8,664 nt of DNA from Symbiobacteriaceae bacterium (lineage in GTDB: Bacteria > Bacillota > JAAYKD01 > WRDA01), in contig WRDA01000049.1 of assembly GCA_009783675.1 (NCBI GenBank), forward strand, positions 1-8,664, in the 5' to 3' direction. This document shows, in pieces, positions 1 to 5,942 of the stretch. The first letter of the stretch is position 1. The number at the start of each line of letters is the position of its first letter. The notes under the pieces were generated by a model. That model ran no database searches, had not been told where the DNA came from, and was given only the letters and a program-made list of their open reading frames with translations. The position numbers and the translations under genes were made by a program.

Positions 1-143
1 GCGGTAATCAGGCCGTTGGTAATCGGCCGGATTATCATCATAAGAGACCCAAGCTGGGCCAGGATTTTGTCCAGATTCATCAGGCCAAGGCCAAGGAGGA
101 TGGCATAGGTAACCAGGATAACCCATTCTTTCATTTTAGGCAA
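1..143 (-). CDS. AI-2E family transporter-like membrane protein, N-terminal fragment
   Basis: This is a partial gene: only the first 44-47 residues lie in the window and it continues past base 1. From the ATG at 134-132 the protein begins MKEWVILVTYAILLGLGL and goes on with a short polar stretch around MNLDKIL and then a second hydrophobic run. This short N-terminal membrane helix followed by an NLD motif is typical of the AI-2E/PerM/YtvI transporter family, whose members are multi-pass membrane permeases or efflux proteins. An in-frame TTG at 143-141 is an alternative start. It is preferred here because an AAGGGGGG Shine-Dalgarno lies 8 nt before it, but 17 nt before the ATG. The gene follows the dehydrogenase on the same strand, separated by the heptad repeat array. 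The family call rests on a short fragment and is moderate. Confidence 0.55.
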   Translation of the reverse strand, partial: MPKMKEWVILVTYAILLGLGLMNLDKILAQLGSLMMIIRPITNGLIT

Positions 144-162
144 CCGATGCGCCCCCCTTAAG

Positions 163-394
163 AGTTGAGAGCAGCCAGTGGTTAGTGGCTAGTGGTTAGT
201 GGCTAGTGGCTGGTGCTTAGTGGTTAGTGGCTAGTGGTTAGTGGTTAGTGGTTAGTGGCTAGTGGTTAGTGGTTAGTGGCTAGTGGTTAGTGGTTAGTGG
301 GAAGTGGGAAGTTGCGAGAGCTAACTCTCCACTCTCAACTATTCCCTGTTCCTTTAAACCTTTTCCCTCTTACCTATTCCCTATTCCCTTATTC
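163..394. repeat. Heptanucleotide tandem array with polarity switch
   Basis: From 174 to 313 the plus strand reads as 20 consecutive 7-mers with consensus G(T/C)TAGTG. From 181 to 299 all 17 units keep exact register, and 15 of them are exactly GTTAGTG or GCTAGTG. Within 244-299 the order is T,T,C,T,T,C,T,T, which gives a 21-bp higher-order period. The last two units become GGAAGTG and GGAAGTT. A hairpin follows (GAGAG 316-320, loop CTAA, CTCTC 325-329). From 325 the 7-base register continues as CTCTCCA, CTCTCAA, CTATTCC, CTGTTCC and so on to about 394, which is the opposite polarity (GGGAATA when read on the minus strand). AGTTGAGAG at 163-171 is inverted as CTCTCAACT at 332-340 and brackets the pure part of the array. 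It resembles heptameric short tandem repeats known from several bacterial genomes. There is no coding potential of its own and no spacer structure. Confidence 0.9.
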
Positions 395-1329
395 TTCAGT
401 TGCTTCAACATATCGCTGGTCATTGTTTCCAGAGTATACACCGGGTTCCAGCCCCATTCCTCTCTGGCTACCGAATCGTCCAAACTGTTGGGCCAGGAAT
501 CGGCGATCCCCTGGCGGATTGGATCGACATCGTAATCCATGACAAAGCCAGGGATATGCTTGCGGATCTCTGCTGCCAGCTCTTCGGGCTCGAAGGCCAT
601 GGCTGTAATATTAAAGGCATTGCGATGCTTCAACCTGGCAGCGTCAGCTTCCAGCAAGGTCATGATAGCCTGCAGAGCATCGGGCATGTACATCATATCC
701 ATATAGGTACCGGCGGCGATATAGCTGGTGTAACTCCCCTTCTTCAGGGCATCGTAATAGATATGTACGGCATAGTCTGTGGTCCCACCACCGGGTAGAG
801 CCTCATGGGAGATGAGTCCGGGGAAACGCACGCCACGCACATCGACGCCGAACTTCAGGTGGTAATAATCGCAGAGGAGCTCGCCAGCGACCTTGGTCAC
901 TCCATACATCGTCGTCGGACGTTGAATAGTATCCTGAGGAGTGTTGTCTACCGGGGTTCCCGGACCGAATGCAGCGATGGAGCTGGGAGTGAAGACCGCT
1001 GTCTTCGCTTCTCTGGCTACTTCCAGCACATGGAACAGTCCACCCATGTTGATCTCCCAGGCTCTGGCAGGATGAGCTTCTCCCACTGCCGAGAGCAGAG
1101 CCGCCAGATGGACGATATGGGTCACTTTATGCTTGCTGACAGTGGCTGCGATGGCTTGCGGGTTCATCACATCGAGGACTTCATAGACCCCTTCCGAGAT
1201 TGGTCCCTCAGGACAGGTGTCCTTTATATCGCTGCAAATAACTTCAGAAGCTCCATAACGCTCCCGCATCGCTAAAGTCAATTCGGTACCTATCTGACCA
1301 AGAGCTCCGGTAATCAGTATCTTCGTCAT
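370..1329 (-). CDS. Extended SDR, L-threonine 3-dehydrogenase-like (NAD-dependent)
   Basis: This 319-residue protein belongs to the GalE-like extended short-chain dehydrogenase family. It most resembles the SDR-type L-threonine 3-dehydrogenases, which oxidise L-threonine to 2-amino-3-oxobutyrate with NAD+ in the cytoplasm. A Rossmann GxxGxxG motif lies at residues 8-14 (GALGQIG), and the acidic residue Asp34 at the end of beta-2 favours NAD+. The Ser pair at 116-117 (PSSIAAFGP) and YGVTK at 142-146 supply the catalytic Ser/Tyr/Lys. The ATG has an AAGGA 9-10 nt upstream. The usual partner kbl is not adjacent. An rpsI terminator lies upstream, so the gene probably has its own promoter, although I see no convincing -35/-10 pair. 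The last residues (KGIGNR) and the TAA are encoded by the heptad repeat. Substrate specificity is inferred; a sugar-nucleotide epimerase is the main alternative. Confidence 0.82.
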   Translation of the reverse strand: MTKILITGALGQIGTELTLAMRERYGASEVICSDIKDTCPEGPISEGVYEVLDVMNPQAIAATVSKHKVTHIVHLAALLSAVGEAHPARAWEINMGGLFHVLEVAREAKTAVFTPSSIAAFGPGTPVDNTPQDTIQRPTTMYGVTKVAGELLCDYYHLKFGVDVRGVRFPGLISHEALPGGGTTDYAVHIYYDALKKGSYTSYIAAGTYMDMMYMPDALQAIMTLLEADAARLKHRNAFNITAMAFEPEELAAEIRKHIPGFVMDYDVDPIRQGIADSWPNSLDDSVAREEWGWNPVYTLETMTSDMLKQLKNKGIGNR

Positions 1330-1412
1330 TGCTACACATCCTTCATTGTCATTAACTCGCTGATATAATTAGAGCTACAGGCTTGCTGGTCCTTCTTTCC
1401 AAAGCTTAAATA

Positions 1413-1453
1413 CATATAAAAAATCAAAGCCGCTTTTTTATAAAGCGGCTTTG
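1413..1453 (-). terminator. Rho-independent terminator of rplM-rpsI
   Basis: A perfect 12-bp inverted repeat has arms at 1425-1436 (CAAAGCCGCTTT) and 1442-1453, with a 5-base loop. In the minus-strand transcript it starts 10 bases after the rpsI stop codon and is followed directly by ATTTTTTAT, the expected U-tract. It should end the ribosomal protein transcript before the dehydrogenase gene. Confidence 0.92.
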
Positions 1454-1463
1454 GATGAAATTG

Positions 1464-1862
1464 TTATCTCTTGGAGAACTGAGGCGCGCGGCGGGCTGCT
1501 TTTAAGCCATACTTCTTGCGTTCCTTCATCCTCTGGTCTCTGGTGAGAAAACCTGCTTTCTTCAGCGTCGGGCGTAACTCGATATCCACGCTGGTCAAAG
1601 CTCTGGCGATACCATGGCGGATAGCTCCTGCCTGGCCGGAGATACCTCCCCCATGCACTCGACAGAGGACATCGACCTTATTCTGCATCTCAGTCAGAAC
1701 CAGGGGCTGACGCACGATCAGCTTAAGAGTCGCCAGACCAAAATAATCCTCGATATCCCGGCCATTGATGGTAATCTTGCCGGAACCTGGTACCAGTCTA
1801 ACTCTGGCGACAGAGGACTTACGTCTGCCGGTTCCATAGTTTCTCATTTTATAGATGGCCAT
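1464..1862 (-). CDS. rpsI: 30S ribosomal protein S9
   Basis: S9 (uS9) is a component of the 30S head whose C-terminal tail reaches the P-site tRNA. The 132-residue protein has the standard bacterial length. It carries the family hallmarks YGTGRRKSSVARVRL near the N-terminus, a central VHGGGISGQAGAIRHGIARAL block, and the basic C-terminus ending in FSKR, which contacts tRNA. The ATG at 1862-1860 has GGGAGG 7 nt upstream. An internal ATG five codons in would give a slightly short N-terminus and lacks a better ribosome binding site. It lies 17 bp downstream of rplM in the usual rplM-rpsI pair and is followed by a strong intrinsic terminator. Confidence 0.98.
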   Translation of the reverse strand: MAIYKMRNYGTGRRKSSVARVRLVPGSGKITINGRDIEDYFGLATLKLIVRQPLVLTEMQNKVDVLCRVHGGGISGQAGAIRHGIARALTSVDIELRPTLKKAGFLTRDQRMKERKKYGLKAARRAPQFSKR

Positions 1863-1879
1863 TACGTTTCCTCCCTTCT

Positions 1880-2317
1880 CTAACGGCTAAGCTGTCGCAC
1901 TTCAGGCTTCTGAGCTTCATGAGGATGAGTGGGTGAGGCGTAAATGCGACACTTCTTCATCATCGCTCTGCCCAGCCTGGTGTGGGGGAGCATCCCCTTG
2001 ATGGCTGACTCCAGAGCTCTCTCCGGATGGGTCTCCATCAGGACGCGATAACTTGTCCGCTTCAAGCCACCAGGATAGTAGGAGTAACGTTCCTGAAACT
2101 TCTGATCCAGCTTCTTGCCAGTCAGGACGATCTTATCAGCATTGATGACGATCACATGATCGCCGCAGTTGACATGTGGGGTGAAAATAGGTTTATGCTT
2201 TCCCCGCAGTATGATCGCGACTTCAGCGGCTACTCGTCCAAGGACTAAACCTTCCGCATCGACGACCCACCATTTATCTTCGAGATCAGCGGGTTTGGCT
2301 ATATATGTGGTCCGCAT
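1880..2317 (-). CDS. rplM: 50S ribosomal protein L13
   Basis: L13 (uL13) is an early-assembling 50S protein that binds 23S rRNA. The 145-residue product begins MRTTYIAKP and contains the family blocks WWVVDAEGLVLGRVA, RGKHKPIFTPHV, DHVIVINADKIVLTGKK, YYPGGLK and the near-terminal HPHEAQKPE. The frame is open one codon further, to a GTG at 2320-2318. The ATG at 2317-2315 is chosen because AAAGGAGA then sits 5 nt upstream, because the GTG would leave only 2 nt, and because the family start is MRTT. It is co-transcribed with rpsI from the promoter at 2515-2543 and has a long structured leader, so autogenous control is plausible. No unusual residues are apparent. Confidence 0.98.
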   Translation of the reverse strand: MRTTYIAKPADLEDKWWVVDAEGLVLGRVAAEVAIILRGKHKPIFTPHVNCGDHVIVINADKIVLTGKKLDQKFQERYSYYPGGLKRTSYRVLMETHPERALESAIKGMLPHTRLGRAMMKKCRIYASPTHPHEAQKPEVRQLSR

Positions 2318-2508
2318 CACAATCTCCTTTCAAGTCCGTTAAATACCTGAATATGCACACAAAACTCACGCCTCCCCTCTTGCGTTCACCAGGCGCAAGC
2401 AAGAAGAAGTGATATATCTGGTTCCCTTTATTTTCTTAAGCTGCTACCTGCACGGAAACTTTCCATGGAACCTGCACTCGATCGGGTTTGAGCACAGGAT
2501 TAACAGCA
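2318..2508 (-). promoter_or_regulatory. Long 5' leader of rplM with alternative hairpins (possible L13 leader)
   Basis: The minus-strand transcript from the promoter at 2515-2543 would carry about 190 nt before the rplM ATG, far more than translation initiation needs. In its downstream half, arms at 2394-2399 and 2379-2384 (CTTGCG/CGCAAG in the transcript) form a 6-bp hairpin with a 9-nt loop. A second hairpin pairs 2382-2385 with 2368-2371 (ACGC/GCGT). The two share bases 2382-2384 and cannot form together. L13 leaders that autoregulate rplM-rpsI are known in Bacillota. The location fits, but I could not match the Rfam model by eye. Further upstream the leader holds a duplicated GTGCAGGT (2446-2453 and 2470-2477) around the palindrome TTCCATGGAA. 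Confidence 0.45.
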
Positions 2509-2514
2509 ATCGCT

Positions 2515-2543
2515 ATTTTAGCCAGTTTAGATCAGAAAGTCAA
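2515..2543 (-). promoter_or_regulatory. SigA-type promoter for rplM-rpsI
   Basis: Read on the minus strand, TTGACT (2543-2538) and TAAAAT (2520-2515) are separated by exactly 17 bases. Each hexamer differs from consensus at one position. The promoter lies about 40 bp after the truA stop and gives the ribosomal protein pair its own transcription start near 2508. Confidence 0.8.
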
Positions 2544-2559
2544 GCATTTACGCCAGCTA

Positions 2560-2583
2560 GTCTGGAAAAATATGCCGCCAGAC
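2560..2583 (-). other. Hairpin just after truA
   Basis: GTCTGG at 2560-2565 and CCAGAC at 2578-2583 form a 6-bp stem with a 12-nt loop, starting 2 nt after the truA stop codon. The U-run lies inside the loop and not after the stem, so it is not a standard intrinsic terminator. It may stabilise the 3' end of the upstream transcript or only partly attenuate it. Confidence 0.35.
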
Positions 2584-2584
2584 A

Positions 2585-3334
2585 TTACTGCGAGTAGAAG
2601 ATTTCCATTAGATAGAGCCCCTGGGGGGGAGCACAGAAGAGGGTTCCCTCACGCTTGCCTTCTCTTAAGGCTTTCTCCATGCCCTCCAGACTCCACTTCT
2701 CGCAGGCAATATCCGTCATGCCTCCCACCAATAGGCGTACCATATTATAGAGAAAGCCGTTGCCGACGATATCATAATGCAGCAGTGGACCTTCTTCGCT
2801 CCAGACTGAGCTCCTGATGGTTCTGGTGAACTCCTTCACTTTACTGCCGCTGGCGCAGAAGGCCCGAAAGTCATGGCTACCGACAACCAGACTCGCCGCT
2901 TGATGCAGAAGAGATGGATCCAGGTGGCCATACCGTTGCCAACAGTAGTTACGCCTTAGGGGAGAGGGGAATTCTCCTCTCTCGATGGTATACCGATAAT
3001 GCTTCCAGTGAGGAGTAAAGCGTGCATGCCAGTCCAGAGTCACCTCCCGAGCCGCGTAGACTCTCACGGCAGCGGGAAGAATACTGTTAAGAGCTATGCA
3101 CCAACGGTCCAGAGGAATCGCTGTCCTGACAATAAAGTTCGCCTGCATACCCAAAGCATGAACCCCGGCGTCGGTGCGCCCGGCACCATGAACCGTACAG
3201 TTCTCCCCACTAAGCTTGGCTACACCTCGTTCCAACGCTTCCTGCACCGAAGTCTGGCCTTTCTGCCTCTGCCAACCATGGAAGGCACTGCCATCGTACT
3301 GAACAGTCAGGCAGATGTTGCATTCCCGGGTCAT
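2585..3334 (-). CDS. truA: tRNA pseudouridine(38-40) synthase TruA
   Basis: TruA isomerises uridines 38-40 in the anticodon stem-loop of many tRNAs. The 249-residue protein has the normal family length. The N-terminal YDGSAFHGWQRQ block (from about residue 13) is followed by the catalytic motif GAGRTDAGVHALG, whose nucleophile is Asp55. Conserved C-terminal segments HDFRAFC and GNGFLYNMVRLLVG (about 190-204) complete the fold. Its ATG overlaps the ecfT stop codon in an ATGA arrangement. There is little Shine-Dalgarno sequence before it, so it probably depends on translational coupling to ecfT. Its place between ecfT and rplM is the standard Bacillota order. Confidence 0.97.
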   Translation of the reverse strand: MTRECNICLTVQYDGSAFHGWQRQKGQTSVQEALERGVAKLSGENCTVHGAGRTDAGVHALGMQANFIVRTAIPLDRWCIALNSILPAAVRVYAAREVTLDWHARFTPHWKHYRYTIERGEFPSPLRRNYCWQRYGHLDPSLLHQAASLVVGSHDFRAFCASGSKVKEFTRTIRSSVWSEEGPLLHYDIVGNGFLYNMVRLLVGGMTDIACEKWSLEGMEKALREGKREGTLFCAPPQGLYLMEIFYSQ

Positions 3335-4134
3335 GACAGCGTTTTGGCAATCAGAGTGAGCGCCAGCACGCCTAAGGTCAATGTCAGAGCGACGCCATCC
3401 CTCAGGTTAAAAGTCAGTTCCCTAAAACGCCCACGACCCTGCCCGCCTCTGTAACAGCGTGCCTCCATGGCGATTGCCAGGTCCTCTGCCCTGCGTAAGG
3501 CACCTATGAAAAGGGGCACCAGCACAGGGATTAGGCTCTGCAGGCGTTGCAGAAGGTTGCCTCGGTCAAACTCTACACCTCGAACGGTCTGCGCTTTAAA
3601 GATCTTCTCACCTTCTTCGCTAAGAGTCGGTATAAAACGCAGAGCGATCGTCAGCATCATTGCCACTTCGTGAGCCGGAAAGCCTAAAGGTTTGAAGATA
3701 CTCAGCAAGCGCTCCAGACCATCGGTGAGAGCGATGGGTGAGGTCGTCAGAGTAAGCAGTGAGGTCGTCAGAATAAGCAGGATCAGACGAGAGCTCATCA
3801 GGATACCACGCAGGATGCCTTCGGAATAAACAGCAATCCGCCACCAGTTCCACAGCATCGCCCCTCCCGGAGTGATCAGAGAGTGGATGATCAAGGTAAA
3901 ACATATAATCCAACGTAAAGGTCTCAGGCCGGCCCACAGGATGCGCCAGGGCAGATTAGCCAGGTTGACTGCCAGCAGAGAGTATATCCCCAGCACCAGC
4001 AGCATTCTGTAATCTGCAGCCAAAAAAACTGCGAACATGTAAAGCAGGGTGGCAACTATCTTGGTCCGGGGATCCAGGCTATGTAAGAGGGATTGTACTG
4101 GATAATGCTGCCCGATGGCAATTCCCCGCAGCAT
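3331..4134 (-). CDS. ecfT: ECF transporter transmembrane protein EcfT
   Basis: EcfT is the membrane coupling subunit of energy-coupling factor transporters. It joins the two ATPases to exchangeable substrate-binding S proteins for vitamins or metals. The 267-residue product has several hydrophobic helices and the family landmarks LDPRTK (about 20-25), LTLTTSPIALTDGLERLL (about 127-144) and two cytoplasmic coupling-helix motifs, QTVRG (182-186) and MEARCYRGG (223-231). The frame is open to a GTG at 4206, but the ATG at 4134-4132 is preferred. It gives the typical N-terminus (MLRGIAIGQHYP), has GAGGTG 8 nt upstream, and avoids overlapping ecfA2. It leaves a 58-bp gap after ecfA2 and overlaps truA by 4 bp. 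Residues 119-132 are a near-exact double of 7 residues (LLILTTS, LLTLTTS). Confidence 0.93.
   Translation of the reverse strand: MLRGIAIGQHYPVQSLLHSLDPRTKIVATLLYMFAVFLAADYRMLLVLGIYSLLAVNLANLPWRILWAGLRPLRWIICFTLIIHSLITPGGAMLWNWWRIAVYSEGILRGILMSSRLILLILTTSLLTLTTSPIALTDGLERLLSIFKPLGFPAHEVAMMLTIALRFIPTLSEEGEKIFKAQTVRGVEFDRGNLLQRLQSLIPVLVPLFIGALRRAEDLAIAMEARCYRGGQGRGRFRELTFNLRDGVALTLTLGVLALTLIAKTLS
3738..3780. repeat. 21-bp near-perfect tandem repeat inside ecfT
   Basis: Units at 3738-3758 and 3759-3779 differ at one base. In ecfT they encode LLILTTS and LLTLTTS using identical codons apart from ATT versus ACT, within a predicted membrane segment. The reading frame is kept. Confidence 0.9.
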
Positions 4135-4192
4135 ATTCCTCACCTCGCCTGTCTGTAGGATAATCCTTCTTCTATGGACAGTGGAGTAACCT

Positions 4193-5074
4193 TTATGTTG
4201 GATCACAGCTCCCGGGTGCTTTGGCTTTCAACAATAGTTCCCTGACAAGATGGTAGGCCTGTCGATTACTGTTGATATAGCCATCCTGCAGAGGCATGCC
4301 TCGCCGGCGCAGCTCTGCGATTAAACGAAAAACCTGGGGAACTTCCAAACCAGCGGTTGCCAGCTTACTCTCTTCGCTAAATACTGCATAAGGCGGACCG
4401 TCCAGGAGCACCTCTCCCTGGCTCAGGACGATCAGACGATCGGCAACTTCTGCGATATCATCCATATTGTGAGATACCAGGACAACTGCCGCCTGGTATT
4501 GCTTAGCATAAACAGAGATAGCGGCCAGAACATCCCTCTTTCCCGAGGGATCCAGCCCTGCCAGAGGTTCATCCAATAACAGATATGCAGGCTTGAGAGC
4601 GAAGGTGATCGCCAAACCCAGACGCCTCATCTGTCCCCCGGATAGCTCAAAGGGAGAACGTTGCATAAGAGAGGAATCGAGACCAAACAGAGCCATCATT
4701 TCACTGCTGTGTCTTATGATCTCTTCAGGGCTCTCACCTCGGCGTAGCAAACCAAAGGCGAGTTCCTTTTCCACTGTTTCCTCGAAGAACTGATGTTCCG
4801 GATACTGAAAGCTCAGACCTGTCAAACGCCTCAGGCGGGGTATATCCGTCTCTCTCTCGTAGAGACGCATCCCGTCCAGGATCACTTCTCCCTCGGTAGG
4901 AACCTGCAACCCGGCCATCACCTGCAGCAATGTAGACTTACCCGAGCCAGTATGCCCTACTACCGCGGTGACTTCTCCCCTGACTAAGACGAAGCTCACC
5001 TTGCGGAGAGCTTGAGTGGTAAAAATCGTGTCTGGGTTAAGGGTTAGGCTGAGGTCATGAACGTCCAGGGTCAT
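4193..5074 (-). CDS. ecfA2: ECF transporter ATP-binding protein EcfA2
   Basis: This is the second ATPase of the ECF module and pairs with EcfA1 to power import through EcfT. The 293-residue protein has Walker A GHTGSGKST (40-48), the Q-loop at Gln90 in FQYPEHQFFEETV, the ABC signature LSGGQMRR (144-151), Walker B YLLLDEP with Glu169 and the switch His202 in VSHNMDD. GHTGSGKST and the FQYPEHQ form are typical of EcfA2 as opposed to EcfA1. The ATG lies within the end of ecfA1 (20-bp overlap). A GAGGAG stands 13 nt upstream, a rather long spacing, so coupling to ecfA1 translation is likely. All nucleotide-binding residues are intact. Confidence 0.95.
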   Translation of the reverse strand: MTLDVHDLSLTLNPDTIFTTQALRKVSFVLVRGEVTAVVGHTGSGKSTLLQVMAGLQVPTEGEVILDGMRLYERETDIPRLRRLTGLSFQYPEHQFFEETVEKELAFGLLRRGESPEEIIRHSSEMMALFGLDSSLMQRSPFELSGGQMRRLGLAITFALKPAYLLLDEPLAGLDPSGKRDVLAAISVYAKQYQAAVVLVSHNMDDIAEVADRLIVLSQGEVLLDGPPYAVFSEESKLATAGLEVPQVFRLIAELRRRGMPLQDGYINSNRQAYHLVRELLLKAKAPGSCDPT

Positions 5075-5930
5075 ACCGGTTCCAAATCTCCTCTATCATC
5101 TCGTCTAAACTGAGAATGTCTCTGCGCGGTAAAAAACCATCCTCGGACAACCAGACAGCTAGTTCGGTCATGGGAGGAGCTTGTAGACCCAATTCCTGCA
5201 GTAGCTCCAGGCGGGTGAGGACTTCCCTGGGGGTACCCTCGGCTACGATCCTGCCCTCCTGCATCAGGATGACACGATCGGCTGCTATGGCTTCCCAGGG
5301 ATCGTGAGTAATAAAAACAATGGCCATTCCGGCCTCATGTAACGCCCGCAGACAGGTCATTATCTCGTTTCGTCCCATCGGATCCAGCATCGCTGTAGCT
5401 TCATCGCAGATCAGCATCTTCGGCTGCATGGCGATAGCTCCGGCAATAGCGACTCGCTGCTTCTGTCCACCCGAAAGGAGGTGAGGCGCGTGATGGCGAT
5501 ACTCGGCCATGCCAACAGCCTGCAGAGCCTCGCTGACGCGCTGACGTATCTCGGAGCCGGTCAGGCCGAGATTCTCCGGGCCGAAAGCTACATCCTCCTC
5601 GACTACGGTCGCGACGATCTGGTTGTCAGGATTCTGGAAAACCATGGCGATCTGCTGCCTGATCATAGGCAGGTTGTCTGCAATAGAGCTATCCAAGCCA
5701 CAGATCATGGCCTTACCCTGCTCTGGCACGAGTAGGCCATTCATCTGTTTTGCCAGAGTCGACTTACCGGAAGCATTGGCACCCAGGAGAGCTACGAATT
5801 CTCCGGCAGCAATGCTCAGGCTAACTTTGTCCAGTGCCCTGACTTCAAGAGACTGCCTATGTCGTGGATAGTTGTAGGAGACTTCCCTGAGTTCCACAAG
5901 TAAAGGACCCTTCGCCGAGTTTGCATCCAT
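5055..5930 (-). CDS. ecfA1: ECF transporter ATP-binding protein EcfA1
   Basis: This is the first ATPase of the ECF transporter module, on the cytoplasmic face of the membrane. The 291-residue protein has Walker A GANASGKST (50-58), the Q-loop at Gln99 in VFQNPDNQIVA, the signature LSGGQKQRVAIAGA (152-165), Walker B MLICDEATAMLDP (172-184) with catalytic Glu177, and His209 in ITHD. DEATAMLDP is the usual EcfA1 variant. It starts 12 bp after the aspS stop with only a weak CGGA before the ATG, so expression probably depends on readthrough and coupling from aspS. No S-component gene is nearby, which suits a shared module serving several S proteins. Confidence 0.95.
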   Translation of the reverse strand: MDANSAKGPLLVELREVSYNYPRHRQSLEVRALDKVSLSIAAGEFVALLGANASGKSTLAKQMNGLLVPEQGKAMICGLDSSIADNLPMIRQQIAMVFQNPDNQIVATVVEEDVAFGPENLGLTGSEIRQRVSEALQAVGMAEYRHHAPHLLSGGQKQRVAIAGAIAMQPKMLICDEATAMLDPMGRNEIMTCLRALHEAGMAIVFITHDPWEAIAADRVILMQEGRIVAEGTPREVLTRLELLQELGLQAPPMTELAVWLSEDGFLPRRDILSLDEMIEEIWNRYDPGRS

Positions 5931-5942
5931 GTCCGATAAAGA

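Noticed and set aside
174..313. Possible CRISPR array
   Set aside because: The repeat unit is only 7 bp with no unique spacers; it is a simple tandem array.
290..542. Two overlapping 81-codon plus-strand frames over the repeat and the 3' end of the dehydrogenase gene
   Set aside because: They run through low-complexity repeat and the antisense of a clear SDR gene, and show no recognisable domain.
400..1275. Long plus-strand frames of 132 and 156 codons opposite the dehydrogenase gene
   Set aside because: They are antisense shadows of a gene with intact SDR motifs.
1331..1412. Promoter for the dehydrogenase gene
   Set aside because: TTATAT/TATATC could be a -10, but no acceptable -35 or TGn element accompanies it.
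3620..3937. 105-codon minus-strand frame within ecfT
   Set aside because: It is an out-of-frame shadow of ecfT with no independent ribosome binding site or recognisable domain.
4135..4206. N-terminal extension of EcfT from GTG 4206
   Set aside because: It has a poor ribosome binding site with 2-nt spacing, overlaps ecfA2, and adds 24 residues not typical of the family.
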